This document shows, one piece after another, positions 33,350 to 42,400 of a stretch of DNA of 64,000 bases (positions are counted from its first letter, which is position 1; every line of letters starts with the position of its first letter). The translations under genes and the position numbers were made by a program. The notes under the pieces were generated by a model. It worked only from the letters and a program-made list of their open reading frames with translations. It was not told the DNA's origin and did no database searches. The stretch comes from Streptomyces fuscichromogenes (GTDB lineage Bacteria; Actinomycetota; Actinomycetes; Streptomycetales; Streptomycetaceae), in assembly GCF_014645815.1 (NCBI RefSeq), contig NZ_BMML01000017.1:124001-188000 (forward strand), in the 5' to 3' direction.

Positions 33350-34366
33350 ATGAACCTCGACCCTCTCGCCTCCCTGGGCTCCATGGGCGGCCTCTTCTCC
33401 GCCTCCGTCCTCTACGCCCTCGGCTGCGGAGTCGCCGTCGGCGGCGGCCTCGCGCTGCTGGTCGTGGCCGTCCGCGGGCTGCCCGCCAAGCCCGACCACG
33501 AGAAGCAGAAGGCCGCCGAACGGGCCTCCGAACTCCTCCGGTTCGCCGGCCGGCGCGGCTCGCTGGCCGCCATCGTCGGGCTCGCCGTGCTGCTGCTGAC
33601 CCGCTGGACGGTGGCCGGCATCGCCGCCGGCGTGCTGGTCTTCTTCTGGGACAAGCTGTTCGGCGGCGCCGCCGAGGAGCGGGCCGCGATGAAGCGCGTG
33701 GAGGCGCTCGCCTCCTGGACCGAGTCGCTGCGCGACACCATCGCCGGCGCGGTCGGCCTGGAACAGGCGATTCCGGCTTCGGCCCGCGCCGCCGCCCCCA
33801 TCCTCCGGCCTCATCTCGACGCGCTCGTCGACCGGTTGCGCGCCCGCACCCCGCTGCCCGACGCGCTCCAGCACCTCGCCGACGAGATCGACGACGCGTC
33901 CGCCGACATCATCGTGGCGGCCCTCATCCTCAACGCCCGGCTGCGCGGCCCCGGTCTGCGCCAGGTGCTCGGCGCGCTCGCCAAGTCGGCGCGCGAGGAG
34001 GTCGACATGCGCCAGCGCGTGATGGCCCAACGGGCGTCCACCCGGCGCTCGGTGCAGATCGTCGTCGCCGTGTCGGTCGCGTTCGTGCTCGGCCTCGCCG
34101 TCTTCAACCGCGACTTCGTGTCGCCGTACGGCACCGCCGTCGGCCAGCTGGTCCTCGCCCTGGTCTGCGGGCTGTTCGCGCTCGGCTTCTGGTGGCTGCG
34201 CAAGCTGTCCACCATCGAGACCCCGGAACGGTTCCTGGTCCGCGACCAGTCCTCCGTGCAGTTCGTACGACCGCCCCGCACCGCGCCCGGCCAGCCCGGA
34301 CAGTCAGGCCAGCCCGGTCAGCCCGGTCAGCAGACGCTGCCCACCGAGGAAGGGGTACGCCGATGA
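33350..34366 (+). CDS. tadB: TadB-like inner-membrane platform protein (GspF domain)
   Basis: A 338-residue membrane protein. An N-terminal TM (VLYALGCGVAVGGGLALLVV), a second near 75-95, a cytoplasmic GspF-type helical domain with EALASWTESLRDTIAGAVGL and ARLRGPGLRQVLGALA, then two TMs (QIVVAVSVAFVLGLAVF; LALVCGLFALGFWWL) are visible. A 30-residue Gly/Gln/Pro repeat tail (PGQPGQSGQPGQPGQQ) follows. It forms the platform with TadC and interacts with TadA. The stop overlaps the TadC ATG. Confidence 0.9.
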   Translation: MNLDPLASLGSMGGLFSASVLYALGCGVAVGGGLALLVVAVRGLPAKPDHEKQKAAERASELLRFAGRRGSLAAIVGLAVLLLTRWTVAGIAAGVLVFFWDKLFGGAAEERAAMKRVEALASWTESLRDTIAGAVGLEQAIPASARAAAPILRPHLDALVDRLRARTPLPDALQHLADEIDDASADIIVAALILNARLRGPGLRQVLGALAKSAREEVDMRQRVMAQRASTRRSVQIVVAVSVAFVLGLAVFNRDFVSPYGTAVGQLVLALVCGLFALGFWWLRKLSTIETPERFLVRDQSSVQFVRPPRTAPGQPGQSGQPGQPGQQTLPTEEGVRR

Positions 34367-35283
34367 ACCTCACGATGCCGATCGTCGTCGGCGTGATCCT
34401 GGGGCTGGGCGTCTACGCCCTGATCCGCGCCCTGATGCCGGCCAGGCGCAGCGCGATCGCACAGGTCGCCCGGATCGACGCGATGCGGGCGCGCGGCGCG
34501 GCCTACGAGTCCGTGCGGCAGACCAAGGACACCGGCCGGTTCGGCTCGCTGCGCGCCGAAGTCGGCGAGCGGGTCGCCGAGTTCTACCGGCAGCAGGGCT
34601 GGGAACAGCGCTCGCTCCGGGCCGACCTCGCCGTGCTCGACCGCGGCTGGGAGAAGTTCCTGGCGACCAAGGTGCTGCTCGCGGCCGCCGGCATGCTCTT
34701 CGGGCCGTTCCTGTTCGCCGTCGTCTACACGATGGGCTTCGGCCACAGCCCGGTCGTGCCGGTCTGGCTGGCCCTGGCCTGCTCGGCCCTGTTCTTCTTC
34801 CTGCCCGACCTGGAGGTACGACGGGACGCGGCCGAGAAGCGCCGGGACCTCAGGCGGGTCATCGGGGCGTACCTCGACCTGGTGTCGATGAGCCTCGCCG
34901 GCGGCCGTGGCCTGCCCGAGGCGCTGATGGCGGCCGCGGAGGTCTCCGACGGCTGGGCCAACCAGCGCATCCGCAACGCCCTCGCCGACGCCCGGATCAC
35001 CGGCGTCAGCCAGTGGCAGGCGCTGGGCGCGCTCGGTGAGGAACTCGGCGTCGAGGAGCTCAAGGACCTCTCCGCCTCCCTCGCCCTGGTCGCGGACGAC
35101 GGCGCCAAGGTCCGCGAGTCCCTCGCCTCCCGCGCCGAGACCATGCGCCACCGCGAACTCGCCGAGATCGAGGGCAGCGCGGGCGAGAAGTCCCAGTCGA
35201 TGCTCGTCGCCCAGCTGCTGCTGTGCGCCGGCTTCCTGGTTTTCCTGATCTTCCCGGCGGCGATGCGGGTGTTCCAGGTGTGA
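34363..35283 (+). CDS. tadC: TadC-like inner-membrane platform protein (GspF domain)
   Basis: A 306-residue protein with an N-terminal TM (MPIVVGVILGLGVYALIRAL), two central TMs (LLAAAGMLFGPFLFAVVYTM; LALACSALFFFLPDL), a GspF helical domain with DLVSMSLAGGRGLPEALM and VADDGAKVRESLASRAE, and a last TM (LLLCAGFLVFLIFPAAM). It is coupled to tadB by ATGA. No TadC signal peptide is expected. Confidence 0.9.
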   Translation: MNLTMPIVVGVILGLGVYALIRALMPARRSAIAQVARIDAMRARGAAYESVRQTKDTGRFGSLRAEVGERVAEFYRQQGWEQRSLRADLAVLDRGWEKFLATKVLLAAAGMLFGPFLFAVVYTMGFGHSPVVPVWLALACSALFFFLPDLEVRRDAAEKRRDLRRVIGAYLDLVSMSLAGGRGLPEALMAAAEVSDGWANQRIRNALADARITGVSQWQALGALGEELGVEELKDLSASLALVADDGAKVRESLASRAETMRHRELAEIEGSAGEKSQSMLVAQLLLCAGFLVFLIFPAAMRVFQV

Positions 35284-35362
35284 GCGGATGCGACCTGACG
35301 CGAGCTGACGTGAGCTGAATCGTGAACCTTCGCCAACTGCTGTTTCGAGAGGACAAGTCATC

Positions 35363-35614
35363 ATGAACACACGGAACTTCAGCACCGGGATCCCGGCGGT
35401 GGACTTCCTCGTCACCTTCCTCCAGGGCCGGGTGCAGCGCGCCCGCTCCGGCGAACTCGACCGCGGCGCCTCCGCGGTCGAATGGGTCATCATCTCCGCG
35501 GTCGTGGTGGCGATCGTCGGTGTGGTGGCCGCCATCATCAACGCCGCGCTGAGCGACGGCGCCAAGAAGGTCGGCGACTGCATCAAGGGCGCCAACGCGA
35601 GCGGGACCTGCTGA
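35363..35614 (+). CDS. Flp-type pilin subunit
   Basis: An 83-residue prepilin. The likely cleavage/processing context is ELDRGASAVEW, where a Gly precedes the mature N-terminus and Glu sits near position +5, followed by the pilin hydrophobic helix VIISAVVVAIVGVVAAII. The ~20-residue C-terminus contains two Cys (DCIKGANASGTC), which could form a disulfide at the fibre surface. It lies right after tadC, and the prepilin peptidase is at 42422-43345. The ATG has GAGAGGACAAGTC upstream. Confidence 0.85.
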   Translation: MNTRNFSTGIPAVDFLVTFLQGRVQRARSGELDRGASAVEWVIISAVVVAIVGVVAAIINAALSDGAKKVGDCIKGANASGTC

Positions 35615-35652
35615 GCGGACGTGCGACGACGGGGGCGACGGGGGCGACGGGG

Positions 35653-36105
35653 ATGTCTGTGTGCGTGAGCAGGGGGGTGCGCGGCTGGGTGCGCCGCCGG
35701 GCCGCGGCCGCGCGCGGCGACTCGGGGATGACCGCGATCGAGTTCGTGTTCCTCACCCCCGTCCTCTTCTTCATGATCTTCGCGACGGTGCAGTTCGCGC
35801 TGTACTTCTTCGCCGACCACGTGGCCCAGGCGGCGGCCCAGGCCGGTGCCCGCAAGGCCCGTGCCACCGCCGACGCGGAACCGGGCGCCTGGCGCGGCGA
35901 GGCCCAGGACGTGGTCGACTCCTACATCAGCCAACTCGGGCCGCAGCTGGTCCTGTCGCCCGACGTGAAGATGCTCCAGCCGGAACAGACCACGGTCGGC
36001 GTCGAGATCACGGCCCGTATCCCGACGGTGTTCCCGGGCCTCGACCTGACGGTGCACGCACGGTCGGCGGGACCGGTGGAGCGGTTCGTGAAGGATGAGA
36101 ACTAG
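35653..36105 (+). CDS. tadE: TadE-like pseudopilin
   Basis: A 150-residue protein. The basic leader (about 1-27) ends ARGDSGMTAIEFVFLTP, the TadE signature (G-M-T-x-x-E-F), followed by the hydrophobic helix VLFFMIFATVQFALYFF and a periplasmic-side domain. TadE proteins are processed by the A24 peptidase and are needed for pilus function. The ATG at 35653 keeps the whole leader; the stop TAG abuts the next ATG. Confidence 0.88.
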   Translation: MSVCVSRGVRGWVRRRAAAARGDSGMTAIEFVFLTPVLFFMIFATVQFALYFFADHVAQAAAQAGARKARATADAEPGAWRGEAQDVVDSYISQLGPQLVLSPDVKMLQPEQTTVGVEITARIPTVFPGLDLTVHARSAGPVERFVKDEN

Positions 36106-36531
36106 ATGCCGTCCGTGCAGGAAAGAGCCGGAGCCCGGTACGACGACCGGGGTCTGTCCACCGTCGAGGTCGTCATCCTCGCCCCGGTGATGATCCTGTT
36201 CATCCTCGTCCTGGTCGCCTTCGGCCAACTCGTGGACGGGCGGGGCGCGCTGGACGGCGCGGCGCGCGACGCGGCCCGTGCCGGCTCCATCCAGAAGGAC
36301 CACGCCACGGCCATGTCCGAGGCCCGCAAGGCGGCCGAGGCGGACCTGTCCGACGTCTGCTCGGGGCCGGTCTCCGTCGTCCAGACCAGCGCGGGCTTCG
36401 AGTCCGGCACCATCTTCTCGGTCGAGGTGAGCTGCGAGGTGCGGGGCCTGGCCATGCTGGGCCTGGACATCCCGACCACCCTGTCCTCGACGTTCTCCTC
36501 GCCCCTCGACCCGTTCCGGAGGGCGGCATGA
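36106..36531 (+). CDS. TadE-like pseudopilin (second)
   Basis: A 141-residue protein with a short leader and DDRGLSTVEVVILAPVMILF, the TadE/F-type processing site (G-L-S-x-x-E) and helix. The C-terminal domain has two Cys (LSDVCSGPV; VEVSCEVRG), likely a disulfide. ATG 36106 directly follows the upstream stop, and its stop overlaps the next ATG (ATGA). It is a paralogue of the preceding gene product and possibly its heteromeric partner. Confidence 0.85.
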   Translation: MPSVQERAGARYDDRGLSTVEVVILAPVMILFILVLVAFGQLVDGRGALDGAARDAARAGSIQKDHATAMSEARKAAEADLSDVCSGPVSVVQTSAGFESGTIFSVEVSCEVRGLAMLGLDIPTTLSSTFSSPLDPFRRAA

Positions 36532-36989
36532 TCCTCGCGGTGCTGCGCACCTGGTGGACCGCCCGCCGGCTCCGTCTCGACGACCGGGGCTCCGGCGCCG
36601 GTGCGGTCATCATCTTCGCCCTGGTCTTCCTCACCCTGTCCGCGTTCGTCATCGACGGCGGCCTGTCCATCTCCAAGCGCGAACGGGCCGCCGACATCGC
36701 GGAACAGGCGGCCCGTTACGCCGCCCAGGACATCGACAAGGAGAAGCTGTACGAGAACCAGGGCGCGGCGCCGATCAACTTCCAGGACTGCGACGCCCGG
36801 GTGAAGACCTTCGCCCGCGAGATGAACATGTCCACCGCCGACGTCGCGGGCACGCACTGTGTCACCGCCGACGCCCAACAGGTCCAGGTCGAGGTCCAGT
36901 TGACGTACGAGCCGGTGTTCACGGGCATGTTCTACGGCGGCGCGATCGTGGTGCACGGCGAGGCGACGGCCGAGAACGAGGTCGGCTAG
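36528..36989 (+). CDS. TadG-like Flp pilus assembly protein (short)
   Basis: A 153-residue protein with a LDDRGSGAGAVIIFALVFLT leader/TM, the RGxxxx...F pattern of TadG-N regions, then SISKRERAADIAEQAARYAAQD, a helix typical of TadG-like proteins. No von Willebrand domain is present, so it is short compared with TadG of Gram-negatives. It contains two Cys (NFQDCDARV; AGTHCVTAD). It is the last gene of the main tad operon. Confidence 0.82.
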   Translation: MILAVLRTWWTARRLRLDDRGSGAGAVIIFALVFLTLSAFVIDGGLSISKRERAADIAEQAARYAAQDIDKEKLYENQGAAPINFQDCDARVKTFAREMNMSTADVAGTHCVTADAQQVQVEVQLTYEPVFTGMFYGGAIVVHGEATAENEVG

Positions 36990-37014
36990 GCGCTCCGCCG
37001 GAAGTGCCGCGCTG

Positions 37015-37084
37015 TGCCGTCTGCCGTCTGCCGTCTGCCGTCTGCCGTCTGCCTTCTGCCTTCTGCCTTCTGCCCTCTGTCGTC
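37015..37084. repeat. Ten tandem heptamers (TGCCGTC array)
   Basis: Five copies of TGCCGTC (37015-37049), three of TGCCTTC (37050-37070), one TGCCCTC and one TGTCGTC, all in perfect 7-bp register, between the tad operon and the sigma-factor gene. Variants are clustered, as expected of a slippage-prone array. Confidence 0.9.
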
Positions 37085-37100
37085 CGCGGCGCCGTCGTGG

Positions 37101-37136
37101 CTGGTCGCGCAGTTCCCCGCGCCCCTGAAGGGGCGC
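37101..37136 (-). repeat. Interspersed palindromic repeat, copy 2
   Basis: A GCGCCCC-TGAA-GGGGCGC hairpin (37119-37136) with the tail GGTCGCGCAGTTCCCC in inverse orientation to copy 1. It lies 3' of the minus-strand sigma gene and also 3' of the plus-strand tad operon, so it could terminate either. Confidence 0.7.
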
Positions 37137-37145
37137 TGGACCCGC

Positions 37146-38651
37146 TCAGGCGTCGGGGGCGGTCCGGCCCCCGTCTCCGTGGGTACGACCGTGGCCGTGG
37201 CCGTGGCCGTGGCCGTGCCGGGGTGGGCAGTCGTCGTCGGGCGGTGTGACCGGATCCGGGTCGGACGGCGCCGGGGCGGGGTCCGTGACGGGCGGCGGGT
37301 CCACGGGAGTCGGGTCCACGGGGTCCGACGGCTCCACCGGGGGATCGCTGGGCTGCGTCGGTTCGGTCGGCTGAACCGGGGGAGTGGGGTCCGGGTCCGT
37401 GGGCGTGGTGGGTGGCGTCGGATCCGTGGTCACCGGCGGAGTGCCGCCCCCGGTCCGGTCGCCGCCGCCGTCGTCATCGCCGCCGCCGCTCGACGTCGGC
37501 GGCTGCGTCGTGGCCTCGGACGGGGACGCGGCCGCCGTCGTACCGGCGTCACCCGTGCCCCGCGGCCGTACCGTCTCCGTCTCCGGCCGTCCGCCGCCCT
37601 GCCGGGGCGTCGCCGTCGGCCCGGTGGCGGGTGCGTCCTGCGGGACCGTCGGCTGTACGGCCACCGGGACCTGGGTCACCGGCGCGTCGGCGACCGGTGT
37701 CCGCTGGGCGGGGACGGACCGGCCCGGACCGAGTATCAGCACCAGCACCAGCGCCGCCGCGCCGGCCGCCATCGCCCCCGCCGCGACCGCCAGCGGCACC
37801 TTCGTACCGCCGACACCGGTGGCCTGTCGTACGCCGTGCAGGAATCCGCTCGCGCCCCCGCCCGCGTGACCGCCCGCCGAGGCCCCGGCGGCGGTCAGGG
37901 TCAGCAGGAACCGGCCGGCCGTACCGCCCACCGCGAACACCAGCAGGGCCGGGCCGACGAGGGCGGGGAGCCGGTCGTTGGCGCTCATCAGGGCGGCGAG
38001 CCGGGCCCGGCAGTCCTCGCAGGCGTCCACATGGCCGAGCAGCCGGTCGGACTGACGTTCCGTCGCCGCGCCGCGCACGTACGCGGGCATCCGGCTCCAG
38101 TGCACCTGGCAGGCGGGGTCGTCCGGGGCTCCGGTCTGGGTGCGCAGGAAGGCCTGCCGCATCCCCTCCCGGGCGCGGTGCAACAGGACGGCGGTGGCAC
38201 CCTCCTTGGTGCCCAGCTGCGGCCCGATCTGCGCCAGCGGCTGGCCCTCCGCCTCGGCCAGCCAGAGGGCCTTGACCCAGCGTTCGGGCAGCTGGGCCAG
38301 TACCCGCACGAGCAGATCGACGGAGGACACGTGCTCGGCGGGGTCGTCGCCGTGGTGGCCGGGCTCGGCCTGCTCGTCGTCGTGGGGGTCGCGGGGCATC
38401 TCGCGCGCGGTGCTGCTCGCCGCGTACGCGAGGTGCCGGACGGTCGTCGTCAGGTACGCCGAGACGTTGTCGATCTCGTGCCCCTCGGCCAGCCGTCGCC
38501 AGACCCTGAAGTGCGCCTCGGCGACGAGGTCTTCGGCGACCCAGGCGTTCCGGGTGAGGGAGCGCGCGTACGCGACGAGACGCGGCTGCTGTTCCTCGTA
38601 GATCCGGGCGTAGGCGGTGCTGCTGATCACTGCAGAGGAACCGTCGTGCAT
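37146..38651 (-). CDS. ECF sigma factor fused to zinc-finger anti-sigma-like domain and TM helix
   Basis: A 501-residue fusion. Residues ~10-75 are sigma region 2 (YARSLTRNAWVAEDLVAEAH) and ~115-170 region 4 (LPERWVKALWLAEAEGQPLA, LLHRAREGMRQAFL). A zf-HC2 motif follows (HVDACEDCRARLAALM, H-x3-C-x2-C). Two hydrophobic segments come next (PALLVFAVGGTAGRFLLTLT; PLAVAAGAMAAGAAALVLVL), then ~180 residues rich in Pro, Thr and Asp, and a tail RHGHGHGHGHGRTHGDGG that could bind metal. The sigma and its own anti-sigma on one chain imply release by proteolysis or conformational change. The ATG at 38651 has GGAGCG about 8 nt upstream. It lies head to head with an SsgA-like gene and is convergent with the tad operon. 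Confidence 0.88.
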   Translation of the reverse strand: MHDGSSAVISSTAYARIYEEQQPRLVAYARSLTRNAWVAEDLVAEAHFRVWRRLAEGHEIDNVSAYLTTTVRHLAYAASSTAREMPRDPHDDEQAEPGHHGDDPAEHVSSVDLLVRVLAQLPERWVKALWLAEAEGQPLAQIGPQLGTKEGATAVLLHRAREGMRQAFLRTQTGAPDDPACQVHWSRMPAYVRGAATERQSDRLLGHVDACEDCRARLAALMSANDRLPALVGPALLVFAVGGTAGRFLLTLTAAGASAGGHAGGGASGFLHGVRQATGVGGTKVPLAVAAGAMAAGAAALVLVLILGPGRSVPAQRTPVADAPVTQVPVAVQPTVPQDAPATGPTATPRQGGGRPETETVRPRGTGDAGTTAAASPSEATTQPPTSSGGGDDDGGGDRTGGGTPPVTTDPTPPTTPTDPDPTPPVQPTEPTQPSDPPVEPSDPVDPTPVDPPPVTDPAPAPSDPDPVTPPDDDCPPRHGHGHGHGHGRTHGDGGRTAPDA

Positions 38652-38706
38652 GGCGGAACGCTCCAGTTGCCGGCGCGGGGGCGGGAGAAGGTTTGTCAGA
38701 GTAGAT

Positions 38707-38731
38707 GACGAAACTTTCAAGCAAAGTTTCA
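38707..38731 (-). promoter_or_regulatory. ECF-type promoter candidate of the sigma gene, within an inverted repeat
   Basis: On the minus strand TGAAAC (38731-38726) is followed after 15 bp by CGTC (38710-38707), the pattern of ECF promoters (AAC at -35, CGTC at -10). It overlaps a perfect 8-bp inverted repeat GAAACTTT-CAAGC-AAAGTTTC (38710-38730). Autoregulation is a reasonable inference. Confidence 0.45.
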
Positions 38732-38747
38732 AGCGCATGGGAAAGTG

Positions 38748-38773
38748 ACACAAGTCACTCAAGTCGCTTGTGT
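38748..38773. promoter_or_regulatory. Inverted repeat in the sigma/ssg divergent spacer
   Basis: ACACAAG (38748-38754) and CTTGTGT (38767-38773) are a perfect 7-bp inverted repeat with a 12-bp spacer in the 197-bp divergent gap. It is a possible operator for the SsgA-like gene; no regulator is assigned. Confidence 0.35.
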
Positions 38774-38848
38774 TTCCCGCGTAATGAGCCGGGCGTCAGC
38801 CGCTCTCCCTTGTACGACGGCCCACCACCGCACCCCCGGAGACGACCC

Positions 38849-39199
38849 GTGCCCATCACGCTCGAACAGCCCACCGGCGCCCGCCTGCTCACCGCCGACG
38901 AACAGGAGGTGGCGGTCCCCGCGACGCTCCGCTACACCTCGGCCGACCCGCAGTCCGTGCACTTCGTCTTCCCGCCGTGGATCTCCCTGGACGGCGAGGA
39001 GGTCACCTGGTCCTTCGCGCGGGCTCTGCTGGAGAAGGGGCTGGCGGGTCCGGCCGCGCTCGGCAACGTACAGGTGCGGCCGTACGGCGACGCCCGCACG
39101 GTCGTCGAACTCCGGGCGGCGGAGGGGGTGGCGGCGATCAGCTTCCCGACCTCCGCCCTCTCCCGCTTCCTGCTGTCCTCGCTGCGGGTCGGCGGATGA
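38849..39199 (+). CDS. SsgA-like sporulation/cell-division protein (SALP), short
   Basis: A 116-residue protein with the SsgA-family core: LRYTSADPQSVHFVFPPWIS (family LRYxxxDPxxVxxxF), VTWSFARALLEKGL (WxFARxLLxxG), VQVRPYGDARTVVELRA and a final AISFPTSALSRFLLSSL segment. SALPs guide peptidoglycan and septum events in sporulating actinomycetes. It is ~20 residues shorter than typical SsgB/SsgA. GTG 38849 has GGAG 8 nt upstream. It sits between the ECF fusion and the LysM-BTAD gene of the tad region. Confidence 0.88.
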   Translation: MPITLEQPTGARLLTADEQEVAVPATLRYTSADPQSVHFVFPPWISLDGEEVTWSFARALLEKGLAGPAALGNVQVRPYGDARTVVELRAAEGVAAISFPTSALSRFLLSSLRVGG

Positions 39200-39316
39200 C
39201 GGATTGTGCGGGGCGCGTGGAGGGGGCGTGTGCGGATCGGGTGGTGATAACTCCGGCCAATGGGGGATGGGTTGGTGAAACCGGTTAATTCGGGCGGTCG
39301 TTCGTCGTTCCACCCC

Positions 39317-39346
39317 TTCGACGCTGTCGGTGCCAGTCAATAGGAT
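39317..39346 (+). promoter_or_regulatory. Promoter candidate for the LysM-BTAD gene
   Basis: TTCGAC (39317-39322), an 18-bp spacer, then TAGGAT (39341-39346), about 70 nt before the ATG at 39420. Confidence 0.4.
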
Positions 39347-39419
39347 CGTCAAGGGGACCTCGGCTGGCTCGGTGTGCCCCCGGCCCACTCCTTCCGCACA
39401 CGACCCCGGGACACCCGCC

Positions 39420-42400
39420 ATGGCGCGACGCAGCACATCAGGCTCGACGGGAGGACCGGCGGGGACCGGTCCCTCGGGTCCGCGGAACCGGACCCCGCAG
39501 CCGGTGCGGTTGCGTCGGCGCACGTTCGGGGACGTCCTCAAGGCGTTCCTCGCCTTCGTGGTGCTGCTCGTCCTCGTCGTCGGTGTCCCCGGCGCCCTCG
39601 CCGTGTCCGTCGGCTGGCCGCTGCCGCACAGCGCGCCCAAGATGGAATGGCTGTCGCAGCCGATCGGCGTCGACGTGTTCCTGAACACCCTGACCGTCGT
39701 CGTGTGGCTGGCCTGGGCCCAGTTCACGGCCTGCGTGCTGGTCGAGGTCAAGGCCGCCGTCTCCGGAGTCGGCCTGCCCGGCCGGGTTCCCGGGTCCGGT
39801 CCCAGCCAGCTGCTCGCCCGCCAGCTCGTCGCCGCACTGCTGCTCGTCGGCGCCACCGCCGCCAGCTTCACCCCGGGCCTCTCCCAGCTCGGCCACAGCC
39901 TGGAGGGCAACCAACGGGGCACGGTGGCCACCGCCCAGGCGACCCCCGGCATCCTCGTCCAGCAGCAGGAGCAGGCCAAGAGCACCGCCGCCGCCCTCGC
40001 CGAGCAGGCGAGCCATGCCGCCGCCCAGGCCGAACAGGGCTCCGCCACCACGCACGGCGCGACGAAGTACTACCGGATCCAGCCGCCCGAGGGCCGCCAC
40101 CACGACTCCCTGTGGGAGATAGCGCAACGCCACCTCGGCGACGGCCGCCGGTACAAGGAGATCTACGAGCTCAACAAGGACCGCACCCAGCCCGACGGCT
40201 CCCGGCTCTCCGAGGCCAGCCTCATCCGGCCCGGCTGGATCATGGAGATGCCCGGCGACGCGCACGGCGGCGAACTCGTCGAGAACCCCGACGCGCACGT
40301 CTCCCCGGAGGTCCGGCAGCAGGTCGGCGACTACGCGAGGACCGGCGACCACGCCCAGCGGCGGGGCGGTGGACAGCACGCGGGCGAGGACGGCGCCACC
40401 GCGCAGATCACCGTGCCGAGCCGGCGCCCGGCCGGCGGCGACGACGCCGGCACCCCCGCAGCACATGCGACCCCCGCCCACGCCTCCTCGTCCACCTCCA
40501 CCTCCACCTCCACCTCCACCTCCTCCTCTTCTTCCTCCTCCTTCGGTCTGTCCGAGGCCCTGCTCGGTGCGCCCCTGCTCGCCGCCGGTCTGCTCGCCGC
40601 CCTCGGCCGCCGGCGCCGGCAGACCCTGTGGCAGTCGGCGCTCGGAGCCGTCGGCGGCCACCGCGGTATGGAACCGCCGACCCCGACCGGCGACGCCCAG
40701 GACGTCCAGGACGCGCTGCTGGTCGGCGCCGACCCGGAGGGCGTACGACTGCTGGACCGGTCGCTCCGCGGCCTCGCCGCCGCCCTCACCGCCGAGTCCC
40801 GCTCGCTCCCCGTCGTCTACGCGGCCTGGCTCAGCCACGGCGACCTGCATCTGCAACTCGCCCAGCCGGCCGGGAAACCCCCGGCGCCCTGGACGCTCGG
40901 CCAGGACCAGACGTTCTGGACGCTGTCCCGCGCGGACGCCGAGCACTACGAGGACACCGACGCCGCGGCCCCGTACCCCGGTCTGGTCAGCCTCGGCACC
41001 ATGGACGACTCGCGGCTGCTGCTCAACCTGGAGGCCGTCCCCGGCATCGTCTCGCTGAGCGGCCGGGAGGCCGACCGGGCGGCCGTGTTCGCCTCCGTGG
41101 CCGCCGAACTCGCCACCAACGGCTGGTCGGACCGGATGACCATCACCCTGGTCGGCTTCGGCGCGGACCTCACCCCGCTCGCCCCCAACCGGCTGCGCCA
41201 TCTCGACGACGTGGAGGCGCTGTTCGAGACGATGGAGGCGGAGACCCGGCAGCGGCGCGGCGCGCTGGGCGCCGCCGACCACCAGTCGGTCCTCACCGGC
41301 CGGACCGGGCCCGCCCAGCACACCCGCTGGGCGCCGAACCTGGTCCTCCTCGCCACCCAGCCGTCCGCCGAGGACGCGCTGCGCCTGGCCGAACTCGCCG
41401 CGGATGCCGGCCGGCTGGGCATCGGCTACCTGGTCGGCAGCGAGAGCGACGACCTGCCCGGCGCCGCCTGGGCGATGGAGATCACCCCGGACGGCAGGCT
41501 CCTCGCCCCGCTCCTCGGCCTCGAACTCCAGGCCCAGCTGCTGCCCGCGGTCCAGCAGCGCGCGGTCGTCGAACTCTTCGTGGAGGCCGACCCCGAGCGC
41601 GACCCGGACGGGCCCACCACCACCCCGCCGTTCCTCGTCGACATCAGCGAACAGGGCCGTCCCGCGGTGTACGCGCGGCTCGTCGGACCGTACGAGATCA
41701 TCGGCCTGGACACCCCCGACGGCGAGCGCAGCCCCCTCCTCCACGAGGCCCTCGCCCTTCTCCTCCTGCACCGCGAGGGCGTGCACCCGCGCGTGCTGTC
41801 GTCCGCGCTGTGGCCGCGGGGTGTGCCGGACGACGTCCGTGACGCCCTTCTGGAGCGGCTGCGCGGCTGGCTCGGCACCGACCCCGACGGCAGCGCCCGG
41901 CTGGGCGCCGACGCGGCCGGCCGTCTCACGCTCGCCAAGTCGGTGGTCTCCGACCTGGACGTCCTGCGCTCCCTCTACCACGAGGCCACCCAGGGCAGGG
42001 GAGTCGAGAGCCGGGCGGTCCGCGGCCGCCTCCTCACCGACGCGCTCGTCCTGGTGCGCGGTCCGCTGCTCGCCGACCGCGCGGAGGGCCGCTACCGCTG
42101 GCTCACCCACGAGATCATCGACGCCCAGCTGCCGCTCCTCGTCGCCGACATCGGCCTCGCGCTGTCCGCGTTCCACCTGGAGAAGGACCGTGCGGAGAAG
42201 GCGATCGAGGCGCTCGGCGCGGCCCTGAGGACCGCCCCGGCGGACGAGCGCCTCTGGAACGAGCTGCTGCGGGCCACGCACGCCACCGGCGACCCGGACC
42301 GGCTGCGCGCCCTCGCCGCCGACCTCGTCGCCCGCAGTGGCGCGCGCGGTCTGCCCCCGCGCACCGAGGCACTCCTCGACGAACTCCTGCCGACCTGGCG

